A DNA stretch of 64,000 nucleotides, taken from Desulfobacula sp. GTDB taxonomy: Bacteria > Desulfobacterota > Desulfobacteria > Desulfobacterales > Desulfobacteraceae. Shown here piece by piece: positions 8,059 to 15,348 of this stretch. The DNA is taken from NCBI GenBank assembly GCA_023701135.1, contig JAMPXP010000012.1, positions 1 to 64,000 of the forward strand, written 5' to 3'. The position numbers and the translations under genes were made by a program. The stretch's first letter is position 1; each line of letters begins with the position of its first letter. The notes below the pieces were generated by a model. It made no database searches. It saw only the letters and a program-made list of their open reading frames with translations, and was not told the DNA's origin.

Positions 8059-9345
8059 TTATAATCCCACTTCAGCCAGATCCGGCCCCAGATAGGTTCG
8101 TTCAGATTCGTCCAACACCCCCATGGCCAGACAGATAATGGTCCACAGATGGACCACATGGTAATTGCCGCCATAGTGGTGGCCGAGGTCCTCGATCTGA
8201 CCGTGACAGTTATGGCAGGGGGCAATGACATAGGTGGCCCCGGTGGCAGCGATCTGGTTGAATTTGATCTTGCCGAAGGCCCGCCTTTCCTCGGGAAATC
8301 CTGCCTGCAACGCACCGCCGCCGCCGCCGCAGCAATAATTATTGTCGCGGTTGGGGACGGTATCAATGAAATTTTCCTCTCCTACAACGGTCTTGACCAC
8401 AAAGCGCAGGTCGTCCACGATTTTGTTGGAACCGCTCTTTCTGCCGATATTGCAGGGGTCCTGGACCGTGAATTTGGCTTTTATGTCCTTGTTCCAATCG
8501 GCATTGACCTTGAGTTTGCCTTCCCTGATCCATTGGGCATAAAGTTCAATGATGGTGGTCAGTTGAAATTTGTGGGGGATATTGAATTTTCGCAATCCTT
8601 CCAGGATTGCATAGTAGGAATGCCCTCATTCCGTGTTGACCACCAGGGGACTTTTGAGGTTGTTGTCCACATGGTGGACAAATTCCTCAATGATGTATTT
8701 CCATCCCTCATTATCGGCCATGAACATGCAATAATTTTCTCCGGCCCACATGACCGAGGGATAGGTCCAATCCGCGCCCACCATATGAAGGATCTTCCAC
8801 AGGGGCCCCATTTCCTCGGGTTCCGTCACCGGCTCCCGGGAATTCTGGTTCAATACCATGGCGGCACCCACACGGTCCACGGACACTTCCAGGTCTTCAA
8901 ACCCGGGATGGCTTTCCCGGATTTCTTCGGCCACATCCAGAACCGTGAATTCAAAATCTTCTTTCTGGGCGCCCATGGCGCTGCCCGTCCGGATATGCTG
9001 GTCGCAGGACCCGAGGATTCCCTTGGGCCGTTTCTCCCTTGGAATGGCGGCCCGAAGATTGTATACCAGGGCCGGAATGTTGATTTTCATGGGGCAGACC
9101 GCCACGCACCGCTGGCACATGCTGCACACCCATTTCCAATTGCTTTTCAGGATCACGTCGTCCATACCGAGCGTCAGCATCCGGACCAGTTTTCTCGGGT
9201 CCATGCCCATGAGTTCCGAAGCGGCACATCCGCCGGTACAGGTTCCGCAGGTCAGACAAAGATCAAAATTCGCAGTCGGTACCTTTCCCAGGACCTCGTC
9301 CTTAAACTCGATATCCAGTTCGTCAATCTTAATCGCCTCTGCCAT
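8059..9345 (-). CDS. HdrC-HdrB fusion (HdrD-like), probable selenoprotein (UGA at codon 240)
   Basis: Standard translation gives two pieces: 8626-9345 (239 aa, HdrC with two [4Fe-4S] motifs CLTCGTCTGGC and CSMCQRCVAVCP) and 8059-8595 (HdrB-like C-terminus). They are in the same frame, separated by one TGA (8626-8628) in the sequence VVNTE-U-GHSYYAILEGL. The paralogue at 32443-33651 reads LVLSECGHGYHVLKYLLEDL here, so UGA replaces a Cys. The full product is 428 residues, close to the 402 of that paralogue. Its C-terminal CCG domain is intact: DPCNIGRKSG, CCGGGGG, APCHNCHGQ. A seven-pair hairpin follows the UGA. It should oxidise or reduce a disulfide-type or other low-potential partner with HdrA. 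It is spaced 16 bp from hdrA. Confidence 0.9.
8592..8628 (-). promoter_or_regulatory. Candidate bacterial SECIS element in the HdrC-HdrB fusion gene
   Basis: After the UGA (8626-8628) and 15 nt, a perfect seven-pair stem GCAATCC/GGATTGC (8604-8610 and 8592-8598) encloses the loop TGGAA. The loop GG is 23 nt from the UGA. The loop is almost the same as that in mvhD (TGGCA), which supports a shared decoding signal. Confidence 0.75.
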
Positions 9346-9358
9346 TGCAAGCTCTCCC

Positions 9359-10237
9359 TTATCTTAATTTGGCTGCGTTCAGATACTGCACCAGGTTGTC
9401 CACCCCGCCGATGGTAATAATATGAACCCCCTGGCAGATATCTTTCAGGCTGTTTACTGTATCGGCAAACAGTTCCATGCTGGCCTTGGTCTTATTCGGT
9501 GATTGCATCAGCTTTTGAATCACCCATTCGGGAACCAGTCCGGATTTGAAATGCCGGTTGAGAAATTTTCCCATGCCCGCCGTCCTCAGAATCATGACCT
9601 CGGCAATGACCGGGACCTTAAAGGGCTCCACCTGTTTCATGAACCGTGCAAACTGGTCCACATCAAAGATCGGCGTGGTCAGAAAGAACCCAGTTCCCAC
9701 ATTCATCATGTCTTCCATTTCTTCCATGCCCCGTTTGGGCATGTTTTTTCCCCAGGGAGTTTCCACTCCGGACCCCAGTACAAAATCGATCTTTTGATCC
9801 AGTTCCTTCCCTTCAATGGTCACGCCCTGCCTGAGATGATCCATGACCGAGGCCAGTTTCCCCGAATCCACATGGAAAAACATGGATTCCTGGAGGGTGT
9901 CCCCGGCAATCCGGTAGTCTTCGGTAAACACCAGCAGATTTTCAACACCGGTTTCATGGGCCAGGGTCAGGTCCTTCTGCAACTGATAGCGGTTTTTATC
10001 TCTTGTCGTGGTCTGGTAGATGGCGTTCAGATTGTTCTGTTTCAGAAGACCGCAGGTCTTGATGGTGTCCCCCACCACGCCTTCCAGCTCTATTTCAGCC
10101 ACAGCAAGGCCATCCACCCGTCCCTTGACCTTATTGAGACTTTCCACAATGGCCTCGGGTTCTTCATCACCGAGGGGGACCTGGACTTCGGATGTCACCA
10201 CAAATCTCTTTTTTTCCAAAGATTCCTTTAAATTCAT
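9359..10237 (-). CDS. Second MetF-like (methylenetetrahydrofolate reductase family) protein
   Basis: This 292-residue protein shares the MetF barrel layout with the product at 1486-2418: an N-terminal VTSEVQVP strand, YQTTTRDKNR (compare MVCRDRNR in MetF), ENLLVFTEDYR in place of the LCLSGDH loop, FFLTTPIFD in place of FIQTQCIFN, and IAEVMILRTAGMGKFLN. It is clearly diverged from the first copy, and the flavin-site SGDH residues are changed. It lies 13 bp upstream of the HdrC-HdrB gene and 14 bp after the regulator, so it belongs to the same transcript. It could be a second C1-folate reductase, a structural partner of MetF, or an enzyme for another C1 carrier. The sequence alone does not decide. 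Confidence 0.75.
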   Translation of the reverse strand: MNLKESLEKKRFVVTSEVQVPLGDEEPEAIVESLNKVKGRVDGLAVAEIELEGVVGDTIKTCGLLKQNNLNAIYQTTTRDKNRYQLQKDLTLAHETGVENLLVFTEDYRIAGDTLQESMFFHVDSGKLASVMDHLRQGVTIEGKELDQKIDFVLGSGVETPWGKNMPKRGMEEMEDMMNVGTGFFLTTPIFDVDQFARFMKQVEPFKVPVIAEVMILRTAGMGKFLNRHFKSGLVPEWVIQKLMQSPNKTKASMELFADTVNSLKDICQGVHIITIGGVDNLVQYLNAAKLR

Positions 10238-10251
10238 GATCTGCCTCCTTC

Positions 10252-10824
10252 CTATTTTAATCCCAGTAATTTAGCCACTTCATCCTTGAGCTGGGGCAGC
10301 GGTAAGGGTTTTGAAAAACAGACATCGGCTCCGTTTTCCTTCATCCGGGCGAATTTTTCATCATCCAGGTAAGCGGACAATACGATAATCTTGGTATTTT
10401 TTGTTTTTTCGTTGGATTTGATTTTCTTACAGACTTCATAGCCTTTGATATCGGGCATCATAATATCCAGGATCAGAAGATCCGGGTTAAAATGATTCAC
10501 CTGGAGCCCGGCCTCAAACCCGTCGGAGGCGGAAATCACTTCATAATCAAACTGGTCTTCTTCCAGTGCCTGGACAATGGATTCCACAATGATCATATCA
10601 TCATCCACGACAAGGATTTTCTTCCGGGCGCCCTGGTCCTTTTCCCGGGGGATGGGGATTCCCTGAGCCTTCATAAATTCCTCCAGATCGGATTTTTTGA
10701 TTCTGCGATGTCCGCCAACGGTGCGATATGCTTTGATGTGTCCGGCTTCAACCCAGTTGATAATGGTTTTAGACGAAACATTGCAGTATTTGCTGGCCGT
10801 AAATACAGTCAACGTGTCTTCCAT
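10252..10824 (-). CDS. DNA-binding response regulator with N-terminal MerR/excisionase-type HTH and C-terminal receiver
   Basis: Residues 1-55 form a MerR/excisionase-type helix-turn-helix (TASKYCNVSSKTIINWVEAG, then GGHRRIKKSDLEEFM). About 68-188 is a CheY-like receiver: acidic pocket VDDD, phospho-acceptor in LILDIMMPD, conserved Ser in VLSAY and Lys in SKPLP. The order, DNA-binding first and receiver last, is the reverse of most response regulators. It is the first gene of the Hdr-MetF operon, 14 bp before the next gene, with a GGAGG site. A large inverted repeat lies just upstream, so autoregulation of the operon is likely. No cognate kinase is adjacent. Confidence 0.85.
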   Translation of the reverse strand: MEDTLTVFTASKYCNVSSKTIINWVEAGHIKAYRTVGGHRRIKKSDLEEFMKAQGIPIPREKDQGARKKILVVDDDMIIVESIVQALEEDQFDYEVISASDGFEAGLQVNHFNPDLLILDIMMPDIKGYEVCKKIKSNEKTKNTKIIVLSAYLDDEKFARMKENGADVCFSKPLPLPQLKDEVAKLLGLK

Positions 10825-10861
10825 GGCACCTCCTTGTTTGGTGATGTTGAAATTTAGGTTT

Positions 10862-10937
10862 TATAGTTATTTCATAAAATTTATCTTGTCAAGCAAAATA
10901 AATTTTATGAAATAACTATATTAAATAAAATAACTAT
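10862..10937 (-). promoter_or_regulatory. Promoter/operator with perfect 22-bp inverted repeat upstream of the Hdr-MetF operon
   Basis: Arms 10862-10883 and 10899-10920 are exact reverse complements separated by 15 bp. The core AAATAACTAT recurs directly at 10928-10937. In the spacer, on the minus strand, is a perfect -35 box TTGACA (10887-10892), and the proximal arm would cover the -10 region about 17 bp downstream. The start codon of the regulator is about 40 bp beyond. This fits an operator bound by a dimeric HTH protein, probably the regulator itself. Confidence 0.65.
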
Positions 10938-11024
10938 AATCAACAAATATTTTTATAGAACAAAAAGATGATATAAAAAATTGTTGCAGATACGAAACAG
11001 GAAGGAGATTGCGATGAAAACGGC

Positions 11025-11437
11025 CTAGGGCGATTTTTCAAGAGGCAGCCCTTGGTTGATCCAGCTTTTTATGCCGCCCTTCATATGGTAAAGATGACGG
11101 AACCCCTTGGACACCAGGATATTAGATGCGGTCACGGATCTGTTCCCGGACCGGCAATAGATGAGTACCGGTTTTTGGAGGTGATCTGAAATTTTTACGT
11201 ATTCCCTGTCCAGTTCCTGGACCGGAATCAGGACACTGCCTTTGATATGGCCCTCTCTGTACTCTTCCGGAGTTCTCACATCCAGAATCAAGACCGGTTC
11301 TCGTTTTATCAATTCAGCCGCTTGGCGGCATCTATGTTCCGGTAGCCCTGATCTTCCATTGCAGCACCGCAGCCAAGGACAAAACCGGCAACCACCAGAA
11401 AGAAAAGCAGATATTTATTTTTTTTCAGATTCGCCAT
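11025..11437 (-). pseudogene. Lipoprotein with rhodanese domain, interrupted by a frameshift
   Basis: Two frames together make one protein. The first starts at 11437 with a lipoprotein signal (MANLKKNKYLLFFLVVAGFV, then LGC lipobox) and runs through YRNIDAAK before stopping near 11309. The second, the main rhodanese domain, continues in another frame: AELIKREPVLILDVRTPEEY, active-site loop CRSGNRS, ending near MKGGIKSWINQGLP. Joining them with one extra base near 11320 gives the usual rhodanese start (NIDAAK-AAELIKREP). Either the gene has a one-base deletion or the base call is wrong there. If intact it would be a roughly 137-residue membrane-anchored sulfurtransferase. The internal ATG at 11310-11312 could still express a cytoplasmic 95-residue rhodanese. 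Confidence 0.75.
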
Positions 11438-11534
11438 GACCTTATCATAAGAATTCCATGGGTCCGGGTCAATAGCCTGTTCCCAAAACAGATGCAATCT
11501 GGTATAGGACGGAAAAAAAGGAGGGGAGCGGAAC

Positions 11535-12659
11535 ATGACCCAAAAAACGGCTTTTTCATTGACGGCAGGCATTATGGTTTCCGCCGTTGCCTTATACCTG
11601 GCCCTGCGCCGGGTCCCCTTTGCCGATCTGTCGGCTTATCTGGCCGTCATTGATTATGGATGGGTTCTCCTGTCCGGGGCCGTTGCCGTACCCTGTTACA
11701 TTCTGCGGACCCTTCGCTGGCGCATCATCCTGGAGAGCCGGATCAAACTCGGTTTTTGGCAGGTGTTCCATCCCCTCATGATTGGGTTCATGCTCAACAG
11801 CATTCTGCCGGGAAGGGCTGGCGAGGCGGCCAGGCCTTATATCCTGGCCAAAAAAGAAAACCTGCCCTTTACCACGGGGCTGGCCACGGTGGCCATGGAG
11901 CGGCTGCTGGACATGGGCTTTCTCATCCTCCTGTCCTTTGCCGTCTTAACCACCCTGGACCTGGACCCGGGGCTTACGGTTTCCTTCGGGGGATACCAAC
12001 TCAGCCCGGACCTGCTGTCCGGCCTGGGGAAAGGCATGATCCGCCTCTGCCTGGGATTAATGGGAGGCATTCTTCTGATCCTGCTTCCCCTGACCCGGTC
12101 CCTGATCCAAAAGCTGATACTGTCCGCCCCCGGGATCATTCCCTTTGCCTCAATGTCCTTAAAACAAAGACTAAGGGAAAAGCTCATGCAGCCCCTGGCG
12201 GATCTGATCAACCTGTTTGCCGCCGGGTTTTCCCTTTTAAAAAAACCCGGGAAAACAATCCAGTGCCTCCTTCTCACCCTGCTCATCTGGGGAGGAACCG
12301 CCCTGTCTTTTTATGTCATGGCCAAGGGCTGTCCCGGTGTTGACTTGTCCTATCCCGAATCCGTCGCCCTCATGGTGATCATCTGCCTCTTCATTGCCCT
12401 GCCCTCGGCTCCCGGCTACTGGGGGGTGTGGGAGGCCGGCGGCGTATTCGGCTTATCCCTCTTCGGCGTCGAAGTCGGGATCGCTGCCGGTTATACCCTG
12501 GCCAATCATTTTATCCAACTGCTGCCGGTGATTGTCATGGGGCTGATTTCCGCCATGGCCACCGGCGCGGATATCCTCCGGACGCCCAAGATCCGGGCGG
12601 GAGAACGCGCCGGGACAAAATCCGATGTTTCACCAGGTTCAGGAAAGGAATCCCTATGA
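11535..12659 (+). CDS. Flippase-like integral membrane protein (LPG synthase transmembrane / YbhN family)
   Basis: The 374-residue protein has about eight to nine hydrophobic segments and the family hallmarks RTLRWRIIL, GFMLNSILPGRAGEAARPYI and ATVAMERLLDMGF in the first 135 residues. A second conserved block is in the C-terminal third (LPSAPGYWGVWEAGGVFGL). Members of this family move or modify lipids, or lipid-linked sugars, across the inner membrane. The exact substrate is unknown. Its ATG follows GGAGGGGAGCGGAAC. The stop overlaps the start of the next gene by ATGA, so both are translationally coupled. Neighbouring glycosyltransferases suggest a role with a polyprenyl-linked sugar. Confidence 0.85.
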   Translation: MTQKTAFSLTAGIMVSAVALYLALRRVPFADLSAYLAVIDYGWVLLSGAVAVPCYILRTLRWRIILESRIKLGFWQVFHPLMIGFMLNSILPGRAGEAARPYILAKKENLPFTTGLATVAMERLLDMGFLILLSFAVLTTLDLDPGLTVSFGGYQLSPDLLSGLGKGMIRLCLGLMGGILLILLPLTRSLIQKLILSAPGIIPFASMSLKQRLREKLMQPLADLINLFAAGFSLLKKPGKTIQCLLLTLLIWGGTALSFYVMAKGCPGVDLSYPESVALMVIICLFIALPSAPGYWGVWEAGGVFGLSLFGVEVGIAAGYTLANHFIQLLPVIVMGLISAMATGADILRTPKIRAGERAGTKSDVSPGSGKESL

Positions 12660-13390
12660 CCCAAAATATTTTTGACCAGGTGGCCGGGGATTATGAAAAG
12701 ATACACAATCAATGCCTTCCCCCCGGGGTTCAAAGCGAAAGTTTCATCACCCAGAGAACGGCCCATGCCGTCCAATGGATCTTATCCCAATCCGGGGGCG
12801 GAGAATTTTCCTATCTTGATTTCGGCTGCGGCAACGGGAGAATGCTGAACTGCCTTCTGGCATCAGACGGGTTAAGGCCGCTTCTGGATGCGGGGCGACT
12901 GCGCCTCTACGGTTTTGACACCTCAAAAGACTCCCTCCGGGAGGCCCGGACCCTTCTGAAGGGCAGCCCTGTCACCCTTGCGAGCCGCTGGTCCGGGTTT
13001 CCACGGGAGGTCCGGTTTGATCTTGTGGTGAGCTGCCATGTCTTTCACCATATTCCTCTGAAAGAGAGGTCCAATACGGCCCGAGCCCTGCACCAAAGAC
13101 TAAAACCCAGGGGAAGACTGGTGATATGGGAACAGAACCCCCTGAATCCCTTCACCCGACTCCTCGTGAAAACCTGCCCCTTTGACAGGGATGCCCGCTT
13201 ATTGCGGGCCGCCACGACCCGGAACCTGTTCTCACAGAATTCCTTCCGTCTTCTGGAGTCTGCCTATATCAACCTTCTTCCCCCCCAGTGGCTGAAAAAC
13301 GAGCGCCTTGCCGCCATTGAGAAAAGGCTGCTATCCTTTCCCGTCGGGACCCAATACTGGGTGATGTTTCAGCCCAGGCAGCCCGTCTGA
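12656..13390 (+). CDS. Class I SAM-dependent methyltransferase
   Basis: The 244-residue protein starts MTQNIFDQVAGDYEKIHN at an ATG that overlaps the upstream stop and is preceded by AGGAAAGG. SAM-binding motif I is YLDFGCGNGRM, motif II is LYGFDTS, and FDLVVSCHVFHHI marks the motif IV region. The late segment WEQNPLNPFTRLLV resembles small-molecule methyltransferases of the UbiE/SmtA type. The substrate is not evident. It is coupled to the flippase-like gene. Its last 60 bases overlap the 3' end of the convergent deacetylase gene. Confidence 0.82.
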   Translation: MTQNIFDQVAGDYEKIHNQCLPPGVQSESFITQRTAHAVQWILSQSGGGEFSYLDFGCGNGRMLNCLLASDGLRPLLDAGRLRLYGFDTSKDSLREARTLLKGSPVTLASRWSGFPREVRFDLVVSCHVFHHIPLKERSNTARALHQRLKPRGRLVIWEQNPLNPFTRLLVKTCPFDRDARLLRAATTRNLFSQNSFRLLESAYINLLPPQWLKNERLAAIEKRLLSFPVGTQYWVMFQPRQPV

Positions 13391-14260
13391 TAAATCCACA
13401 AAACTGCAGAGCCGAATCCGGCGGGCCGTGATCAGGGAACGAACCTCCGGGCTGGTAAGGGTCTTGAATTCGGTGTGATGGCCATAGTTCCAGCTCCTGA
13501 TCCCGGGATCTTCAGGCGTGAATCCGGGATGGCACATGAGTTCGTAGACCCGGCCGGGTTTCAGGGCCTTCAATATCCCTTCCAGATTTTCCGGATTCAG
13601 GCGGCCCCCCTCATGGAACCCCAGAAAGCGGGGGGATGGGAACCCGGCCGCTTGCCCGTGCATCCGGGCAAGTCTGAAACTCGCGCCCAGGGCCGCGGCG
13701 CCGGCCATGCGGACAAGGCCTTGGGCCGTGACGGGCCGGACCAGAAGTCTGTCCTCCAGGGGGATGCGGACAAAGGGGATATGATATTGACGGGCCAGAT
13801 CAAAGGTCAGCCCGAGAATTCCGGGCAGGGCATGGAGATGCTGGTGGCTGTCCATATGCGTCACCCGGAGGCCGCAATCCAGGATGCGCCGGATCTGGGC
13901 CTCCCATTCGGCCCGGATATCCGTCAATCGAATCCGCCCGCAGAAAAAGCGCTTCAGGAATTGATGGAAATCCGCCGGGAAACGTCCGTCTTTCCCGGCC
14001 AGGGAAGAGTTTTGACCCAGGAGGGCCTGCTCAGCCACAAGGGTTAAATGGACTCCCACATCCAGGCCGGGAAAGGCGCGGCACAGGGCCACGGCATGGT
14101 CAAAGGCCCTGCCCGCGGCCATGAGGGAGGCGGCGGTGACGATGCCCCGGCCATGGGCTTTGGCGATGCCCTCATTCACGGCTTTGGATATACCGAAATC
14201 GTCCGCATTGACAATCAGACAGGGCGAGGATTCCGGATTTGATAAAGGGTTACCGTCCAT
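13331..14260 (-). CDS. YdjC/HpnK-family carbohydrate deacetylase
   Basis: Visible motifs are VNADDFGISKAVNEGI near the N-terminus (metal-binding Asp), VGVHLTL (metal His), THMDSHQHLHALPG (His pair) and ELMCHPGF toward the end, as in ChbG/YdjC enzymes and the hopanoid-associated HpnK. It would remove an acetyl group from an N-acetyl sugar, probably lipid-linked here. The ATG at 14260 overlaps the end of the upstream glycosyltransferase gene by 11 bp, which implies coupling. A TTG at 14329 is the alternative start. No good Shine-Dalgarno precedes the ATG. No other hopanoid genes are in the window, so HpnK itself is not claimed. Confidence 0.83.
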   Translation of the reverse strand: MDGNPLSNPESSPCLIVNADDFGISKAVNEGIAKAHGRGIVTAASLMAAGRAFDHAVALCRAFPGLDVGVHLTLVAEQALLGQNSSLAGKDGRFPADFHQFLKRFFCGRIRLTDIRAEWEAQIRRILDCGLRVTHMDSHQHLHALPGILGLTFDLARQYHIPFVRIPLEDRLLVRPVTAQGLVRMAGAAALGASFRLARMHGQAAGFPSPRFLGFHEGGRLNPENLEGILKALKPGRVYELMCHPGFTPEDPGIRSWNYGHHTEFKTLTSPEVRSLITARRIRLCSFVDLSDGLPGLKHHPVLGPDGKG

Positions 14261-15269
14261 GGAATTCAGAGGAGGCGGGAGCCTGCCCGTTGAAAATTTT
14301 TTTTGGTAAGCCGGCGGTATCACAGACAATGAACCGGGGTCGCCGGCGGACCTCGATGATAATGCGGCCTACGTATTCTCCAAGAATGCCCAGATAGACA
14401 AACAGGATGAAAAACAAAAGGGAAATGACCATCAGGGTCGAAGCCCAGCCGGGCACGGTTCCCCGGCCGAAAATTTTTCCCCAGAAGGCGTAAAAAATGC
14501 CGCATACCGAGATCAGGCTCCCCATCAAGCCGATGATGATCCCGATCCTGAGCGGCATGACGGAAAAGGAACTGACCCCTTTCCAGGCAAAGCTGAGCAT
14601 CTTCCTTAAGCTGTACTGGGACCGGCCGTTAATCCGCTTCCCGGACTGGTAGGGGACCACGCAGGAGGGAAACCCGATCCATTCGGTCAGTCCGCGCAAA
14701 AACAAGCCCTCTTCGCTGAACCGGAGCAATTCCTGGAGGGCCTGGCGATCCAGCAGCCGGAAGTCCGCCAGGCCCGGCCTCAAATTGACGCCGCTCAGAT
14801 AGGAAAACAGCCGGTAAAAGCCCCTCGAGGTCCATTGTTTAAACCATCCGATCTCGCAATGATCCCTGCGCAGGGTTTTGACCACCTTGAACCCGGACCG
14901 CCACCGTTCCAAAAGAACCGGAATCATTTCCACCGGATGCTGCAAATCACAGTCCATCATGATCACGGCATCGCCCCGGGCCGTTTCCAGCCCGGCCACG
15001 AGGGCGTATTGATGCCCGAAATTGCGTGACAGCCGGACGCCTTTCACCCTTGGATCAGTTTCGGCCAGCGCAACGACCGCAAGCCAAGACTCATCCCGGC
15101 TGCCGTCATCGGCAAAAATCAGCTCAAAGCTTTCAGCCAAAGGCTGCATGGTTTCAATCAACTGCCGATACAAAAGGGGGATATTTTTCTCTTCATTAAA
15201 CACCGGGACGACAACGGACAGGGTGGGCGGTGCGGCCATGACGGGAACGGGGGACGGGTTTTCATTCAT
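14250..15269 (-). CDS. Polyprenyl-phosphate glycosyltransferase, family 2 (GtrB/DPM-like)
   Basis: The 339-residue protein has a GT-A domain: SVVVPVFNEEKNI, FADDGSRDES, RNFGHQYALVAGL and DCDLQHP (DXD-type metal site). Two transmembrane helices follow at about 245-270 and 280-310, then GEYVGRIIIEVRRRPRFIV. This is the layout of GtrB, ArnC and bacterial DPM-like enzymes, which transfer a sugar from a nucleotide to undecaprenyl phosphate on the cytoplasmic face. It lies upstream of and overlaps the deacetylase gene. This matches the ArnC-ArnD logic of making a lipid-linked sugar and then deacetylating it, which is an inference by analogy. Confidence 0.9.
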   Translation of the reverse strand: MNENPSPVPVMAAPPTLSVVVPVFNEEKNIPLLYRQLIETMQPLAESFELIFADDGSRDESWLAVVALAETDPRVKGVRLSRNFGHQYALVAGLETARGDAVIMMDCDLQHPVEMIPVLLERWRSGFKVVKTLRRDHCEIGWFKQWTSRGFYRLFSYLSGVNLRPGLADFRLLDRQALQELLRFSEEGLFLRGLTEWIGFPSCVVPYQSGKRINGRSQYSLRKMLSFAWKGVSSFSVMPLRIGIIIGLMGSLISVCGIFYAFWGKIFGRGTVPGWASTLMVISLLFFILFVYLGILGEYVGRIIIEVRRRPRFIVCDTAGLPKKIFNGQAPASSEFHGR

Positions 15270-15348
15270 AGGGAATCTGCCTTTTCCAGAATTGTGTTCT
15301 TCCAGGGGATAAACCTGCTTCCTGATATATCCTGTTCCATCAAAAGAA

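Noticed and set aside
8595-8628. The gap between the two HdrCB ORFs as a nonsense mutation or pseudogene
   Set aside because: The frame is the same on both sides, the TGA is at a Cys position of a paralogue, and a hairpin follows. Decay would not preserve all of these.
11003-11030. Four-codon reading frame (ATG AAA ACG GCC TAG) after AAGGAG
   Set aside because: Good Shine-Dalgarno-like site but only four codons. It may be a remnant or leader, with no further support.
13331-14260. Hopanoid biosynthesis gene hpnK
   Set aside because: The family matches, but no other hopanoid genes are in the window, and adjacent genes suggest a polyprenyl-linked sugar instead.
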